This document shows positions 60,543 to 64,000 of a stretch of 64,000 bases of DNA, in pieces. The first letter of the stretch is position 1; every line of letters starts with the position of its first letter. The translations under genes and the position numbers were made by a program. The stretch is from assembly GCA_040384465.1 (NCBI GenBank), contig JAZKJF010000003.1, positions 310,001 through 374,000 of the forward strand, in the 5' to 3' direction. The notes under the pieces are model-generated. The model did not search any database. It was given only the letters and a program-made list of their open reading frames with translations, and had not been told where the DNA came from. The stretch is from UBA5078 sp040384465. GTDB taxonomy: Bacteria > Pseudomonadota > Gammaproteobacteria > Pseudomonadales > Pseudohongiellaceae.

Positions 60543-60980
60543 CGAAGCGTAAGCCACTGCCTTGGCAATAGGGGGCGAGTCGGCATCTTTATTCCAGGCC
60601 TCCATGAGCGGCTGCACTTTCCAGTAATAAAACAGCGCATTCAGCCCGGCCAGCACGATCAGCACCATCTTCAATTGAAACACGGCGTTGTTGGCATACG
60701 TCGCCGGATCACCATAGAAGAACAATACCCCTGTGATGAGATTCAGCGCAAAGCCGAGCAACACCATGGGAATAAGTTTGTGAGTGGCAGCGGGGCTGAG
60801 AATCCGGAAATGCCCGGCCAGGCGCAGGTCGATCAGGATCAGGCCACCCAGCAGCAAGGACAACCCGAAGAAGTGAATGATCTCCAGAATCGGCCAGAGC
60901 CAGTAAGCAGAAACAATCCATTGGTTCAGGGCACTGTCGGCAACGATTGCGACGATTGATTGGATAAGTGATTGCAGCAT
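60465..60980 (-). CDS. Four-helix membrane protein (DUF6644-like), paralogue 1
   Basis: A 171-residue protein with four hydrophobic segments (near 22-48, 68-92, 98-117 and 140-162). LWPILEIIHFFGLSLLLGGL contains a His in the first helix and GFALNLITGVLFFYGDP opens the third. The next gene encodes a similar protein, so the two probably form a complex or arose by duplication. Conserved His in the first helices would suit a haem role; not shown. Confidence 0.65.
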   Translation of the reverse strand: MLQSLIQSIVAIVADSALNQWIVSAYWLWPILEIIHFFGLSLLLGGLILIDLRLAGHFRILSPAATHKLIPMVLLGFALNLITGVLFFYGDPATYANNAVFQLKMVLIVLAGLNALFYYWKVQPLMEAWNKDADSPPIAKAVAYASLGIWVVVLLCGRLIPFIGQYSGSGN

Positions 60981-60992
60981 GTGAACTCCCTG

Positions 60993-61460
60993 TCAGACGT
61001 AGGCGACCAAACGGCCGGCGATAATCGCGCCGATCCATGTCAACAGTGAAATCAGCGCGACGATTTTCGTCGACTTGCTGATCACCGCCCCCTCACCCGA
61101 CGCAATCTCGGCCCGCATCCGCGACTGAATGATTCCCGCCAGCACCATGCCCGCGATGATCATCGAGATCTTCAACAGAAACGCGATGTTCTCGGCGAAG
61201 ATGGTCGCCTGCGAAGTAAACAGCAACACGCCGGAAATCGCATTGATGATGAAACCCACCCACGCGAATTTACTGAGCGGCAGAAATGCAGCAGGGTGCA
61301 ATCCCTGATACATGCCGAGCAAACGCAGATCGCGAATCAGAAATATTCCGACCACGATGCCCAGCCCGATGATGTGAATACTGAGCAGCATGGGGTACGC
61401 CCACAGCGACAAACTCACCCACAGCGCCACCGGCGTGGCCTCAATCCATGCAAACATCAA
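60993..61460 (-). CDS. Four-helix membrane protein (DUF6644-like), paralogue 2
   Basis: A 155-residue protein with the same plan as its neighbour: LWAYPMLLSIHIIGLGIVVG at the start, KFAWVGFIINAISGVLLFTS in the middle and LLTWIGAIIAGRLVAYV at the end. It lies 12 bases before paralogue 1 and 39 bases after the cupin gene on the same strand, forming a leftward group cupin-paralogue 2-paralogue 1. Confidence 0.68.
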   Translation of the reverse strand: MMFAWIEATPVALWVSLSLWAYPMLLSIHIIGLGIVVGIFLIRDLRLLGMYQGLHPAAFLPLSKFAWVGFIINAISGVLLFTSQATIFAENIAFLLKISMIIAGMVLAGIIQSRMRAEIASGEGAVISKSTKIVALISLLTWIGAIIAGRLVAYV

Positions 61461-61499
61461 GCTGCTCCATTCACTGTTCTACCAACACCAACGCCCCTG

Positions 61500-62042
61500 T
61501 TACTCATACTTTTCGTTCATCACCTGATTCGGGTCGGCGCGAAAGATCACATAGCCGATGCTGTCGGTGACGATCTCATGCCAGCCGTGCGGCATGCCTT
61601 TGGGGATAATCGCAATGTCCCCGGCTTTCACTTTTTGCATGACCCCGCCGACCAGCGTGCCGCGATGGCCGTTGCCAAGCAGCTCGCTGCTGGTGGCTTC
61701 CGCATCGACAAAGGTACCGCCAGTCAGCATCGTGCCCTCACCGGTGACGATGTAATAGATTTCATCGAGATCCACATGGGAGATAGCGGTGCCTACGGTG
61801 CCCGCCTCGATCTTGCTGCGCTGCACTACCGAGACGCCCATGTACTCGTCGCCGACATCCACGTGGCGCACCACGATATCACTGACCGTCTTGCCTTGTG
61901 CAAGCCCCTCCAGCCCCTGTTTGAATACCGCTTCCACTTCGTCCCTGTTGATGACAAAAGAACCGCCACCCTGAGCGACACTCACGGCTGGCAATACTGA
62001 AACGACAAGCATAAATCCGCACGCCTTGCTGAACTGGAACAT
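61500..62042 (-). CDS. Exported cupin-domain protein
   Basis: A 180-residue protein with a signal peptide (ACGFMLVVSVLPAVSVAQG). The cupin motifs are AISHVDLDEIYYIVTGEGTM (His, Glu) and AGDIAIIPKGMPHGWHEI (His), giving a likely metal site in a small beta-barrel. The role is unknown; it may bind or convert a small ligand in the periplasm. It heads the leftward group with the two four-helix membrane proteins. Confidence 0.82.
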   Translation of the reverse strand: MFQFSKACGFMLVVSVLPAVSVAQGGGSFVINRDEVEAVFKQGLEGLAQGKTVSDIVVRHVDVGDEYMGVSVVQRSKIEAGTVGTAISHVDLDEIYYIVTGEGTMLTGGTFVDAEATSSELLGNGHRGTLVGGVMQKVKAGDIAIIPKGMPHGWHEIVTDSIGYVIFRADPNQVMNEKYE

Positions 62043-62242
62043 GGGGCTCTCCTGAATATTTTCTTTTTAATTATTATCGTGATGAGCGATCTGGCATGAC
62101 CGCATGGACAGTACAGGAGTCGCTCTTGAGGAGTCAATCAGCGGCACGGCTGCACGAGCATTGCTCTGCGACAAAATGTCACAACCACAGCAGGCCTTTG
62201 GGGCGTACACTGGAGCAGTAGAAATCCAAAAGGAGTCCTTGC

Positions 62243-62839
62243 ATGAAGATGTTCACACGCATACTGACAATCGCCATGCTGTCTCTGGCCCCGCTACTGG
62301 CCAGTGCCGACGATTTTCTGAAAGACATAAAAGACTTTGAGCTGGTCGACCACCTCGGCGTCACACACAAGTTGAGCGAATACGAGAGCAAGCAATACAT
62401 CGTGCTGTATACCCACGGTGTCGGCTGCCCCATTGCACGTCTCTCGGTGCCCAGCTACCTCGCAGTGCGCGACGATTACGCCAGCAAAAACATCGAGTTC
62501 CTGATGATCAACGCGTCCATTCAGGACGACATTCCGCGCATCCAGACGGAAGCGACTGAATTCAACATCAACTTTCCTATCCTCAAGGATGAAGACCAGT
62601 CAGTCGCACGCTCACTGGGCGTAGAGCGCACTGCCGAAGTGTTCATCATTGACCCGCGTACGCACGCCGTGCTGTTCCGAGGCCCCATCGACGACTCGCT
62701 GGGCTACGAAGCACAGCGCGCCACCACCGATCACCATTATCTGCGCGATGCGCTGGATACGGTGCTCAAGGGCGAGCAGGTCAACATGGATGATATCCCG
62801 GACTCCAAAGGCTGTCTGATAGGGTTTTTCTTGAGCTGA
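62243..62839 (+). CDS. Exported redoxin/peroxiredoxin-like protein
   Basis: A 198-residue thioredoxin-fold protein; ATG 62243 follows AAGGAG. Signal peptide ILTIAMLSLAPLLASA. The redoxin core has FELVDHLGVTHKLSEYESKQ, YTHGVGCPIARLSVPSYL with a single active-site Cys, and VERTAEVFIIDPRTHAVLF with the cis-Pro region altered. C-terminal KGCLIGF adds another Cys that may resolve. It probably reduces peroxides or acts in periplasmic thiol exchange. Confidence 0.8.
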   Translation: MKMFTRILTIAMLSLAPLLASADDFLKDIKDFELVDHLGVTHKLSEYESKQYIVLYTHGVGCPIARLSVPSYLAVRDDYASKNIEFLMINASIQDDIPRIQTEATEFNINFPILKDEDQSVARSLGVERTAEVFIIDPRTHAVLFRGPIDDSLGYEAQRATTDHHYLRDALDTVLKGEQVNMDDIPDSKGCLIGFFLS

Positions 62840-62869
62840 GGGCTGAGAATCAGTGGGGCTGGCTGACTG

Positions 62870-64000
62870 TCAGGCCAGCCCTGTCCGCACCACCTCCGTC
62901 GCCCGGCGTGTCAGTTCGCACTGTTTGAGCTGGGATTCGGCGGACTCCGACAATTGCTGCATGGTGTTGTCCGCCTCCAGCGCAGCGCCGACCGCGTTCT
63001 GCAGACTGCCCTGCATCTCCTCCACACGGCGATATTCTTTCGTTGAATGCTCACTGAGGGACGCGATCAGCGCACTGAAACGCGTGGACTGCGCACCGAT
63101 TTCCTGCAGGGCGGCCTCGGTGGCCTGTGACTCTTGCAGGCAGCGCTGCGCGCTTTCCTGTTCTGTGCACAAGGCCTCGGAAATTTGTACAACCTGCATT
63201 TGCAGCCGTGAAATCTGGTGTTCAATGTCGTCGGCGGCCGCACTGGTAGTGCCTGACAGACGCCGGACTTCTTCGGCGACCACCGCAAAGCCCTTACCTT
63301 GCTCGCCTGCACGCGCCGCTTCAATCGCCGCATTCAACGCCAGCAGATTGGTCTGCTCGGACACTTGTTTGATGGTATCGAGCACGGCGAACACATTATC
63401 GGCGGCGGCACGCAGCTCATCCATCGTGATCCCGGAGTCACGCACCTGCTTCGCCAGATGGCCGATTTCCTGGGCCATCTTGGTCATTCTGGCCTCTCCT
63501 TCTGCTGCCAGACCGTTGGCGTACTGAGTTTGTTCGCGCGCTGTTGTCAGCTGCTGCATCATCCCGCGCAAGGTATCGAGCACACGCAGCGTTGCCCTCT
63601 CTGCGGCACCGATCTGATCCTTCTGCCGGGCCACCGTCGCACGGCTGCTGCTGGTGCGTTCGGCATTCTGACGCGCATGTTCGGCAGTGAGGTGCGTGGC
63701 GCTGCGGATATCGGCAATCGTCCTGTTCAGCACGGCAAAGAGATCATTCAACGCCAGGCATATATCGCCCAGTTCATCGCTACGATCCGCCGGGAAACGT
63801 ACCGTCAGATTGCGCTCGTCACTGGCGAGACGAATCAAGCTTTGCATGCGCTGCAGAGGCTGACTGATGCGTTGCGCCAACCACCGCGCCGCCAGCCCTG
63901 CCAGCAGCGTCAACACCAGAGCCCCCAGAATGACACTGGCCCAGATATTTCTGCTCATTTGCGCGAGCCCGGCATGAGTTTCCGCCGCATCCTGTTGTGT
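62870..64000 (-). CDS. Methyl-accepting chemotaxis protein, N-terminal part beyond the window
   Basis: The frame is open from 62872 to the window end, so the start lies outside; an internal ATG at 63958 precedes only the second transmembrane helix (ASVILGALVLTLLAGLAARW). After it come a HAMP domain (RISQPLQRMQSLIRLASDER) and the signalling domain, with the conserved hairpin VSEQTNLLALNAAIEAARAG and FAVVAEEVRRLSGTT. A periplasmic ligand domain is expected upstream. It signals to CheA/CheW. No CheR-binding pentapeptide is at the C-terminus. Confidence 0.9.
   Translation of the reverse strand, partial: TQQDAAETHAGLAQMSRNIWASVILGALVLTLLAGLAARWLAQRISQPLQRMQSLIRLASDERNLTVRFPADRSDELGDICLALNDLFAVLNRTIADIRSATHLTAEHARQNAERTSSSRATVARQKDQIGAAERATLRVLDTLRGMMQQLTTAREQTQYANGLAAEGEARMTKMAQEIGHLAKQVRDSGITMDELRAAADNVFAVLDTIKQVSEQTNLLALNAAIEAARAGEQGKGFAVVAEEVRRLSGTTSAAADDIEHQISRLQMQVVQISEALCTEQESAQRCLQESQATEAALQEIGAQSTRFSALIASLSEHSTKEYRRVEEMQGSLQNAVGAALEADNTMQQLSESAESQLKQCELTRRATEVVRTGLA

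Overview
The window looks like the chromosome of a GC-rich gammaproteobacterium. It carries apaH, cca, folK, folB and tsaD next to the rpsU-yqeY-dnaG-rpoD macromolecular-synthesis operon, in an order close to that of Pseudomonas-like genomes. It also has a TonB-dependent receptor, an NsrR-type nitric oxide regulator, and REP palindromes of the GTAG/GTGG-GAGCGAG type. I would place it in the Pseudomonadales-like marine or oligotrophic gammaproteobacteria, without a firm genus.

Region 1 (1-13 kb) is core genome. It holds the end of apaH, cca (with a REP palindrome inside the reading frame), a Kef-type antiporter, a class II-like sirtuin, the leftward tsaD-folB-folK group, and rightward rpsU-yqeY-dnaG-rpoD ending in a clear terminator. 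It is followed by a nitric oxide detoxification module: nsrR, then a truncated haemoglobin and its 2Fe-2S/FAD reductase behind a promoter that carries an operator-like dyad.

Region 2 (13.2-21.9 kb) is a compact, apparently co-evolved set: a CDP-alcohol phosphatidyltransferase, a UPF0104-type flippase-like membrane protein, a PTPS-fold protein lacking the usual cysteine, an MDR oxidoreductase, a stand-alone RibD reductase domain, GTP cyclohydrolase II, a GT4 glycosyltransferase, a methyltransferase and a membrane alkaline-phosphatase-superfamily enzyme. Together they suggest an undescribed pathway that takes a GTP-derived pyrimidine or pterin, reduces and glycosylates or methylates it, and couples it to a lipid or envelope carrier. 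This is the strongest candidate for an undescribed metabolic system here.

Region 3 (24.2-43.5 kb) is an accessory island downstream of tRNA-Ile2(CAU). The 3' part of the tRNA plus about 100 bp of flank is repeated at 28.0 kb (about 158 bp, roughly 90% identical by eye), with a decayed third copy at 27.2 kb. Shorter direct repeats bracket further cargo blocks, but no integrase or transposase is visible. The cargo is: an exported EEP-family hydrolase with an M10/RTX protease; an orphan MqsA-type antitoxin; an HNH-ATPase fusion with a DUF2971 protein; a 1328-residue STAND/NACHT-like NTPase with a C-terminal PD-(D/E)xK nuclease next to an HsdR-N-like nuclease; a lysine-rich winged-helix-like protein; a two-gene membrane cassette; a broken toxin with an intact antitoxin; a DUF4143 ATPase; and a GH88/105-like enzyme. 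Much of it looks like a defence island built as a chain of cassettes.

Region 4 (43.5-64 kb) is envelope and transport: an ABC-2 exporter preceded by an 18-residue hydrophobic peptide, a TonB-dependent receptor with two calcium-loop-like motifs, a TIGR02466 2OG-Fe(II) oxygenase-like protein, a 10-base assembly gap inside a hairpin, an exported predicted methyltransferase, a second Kef-type antiporter, a TetR-HlyD-ABC-permease efflux operon, an NHL/DUF6152/cytochrome b561 neighbourhood, a cupin, a redoxin and a chemoreceptor cut by the window end.
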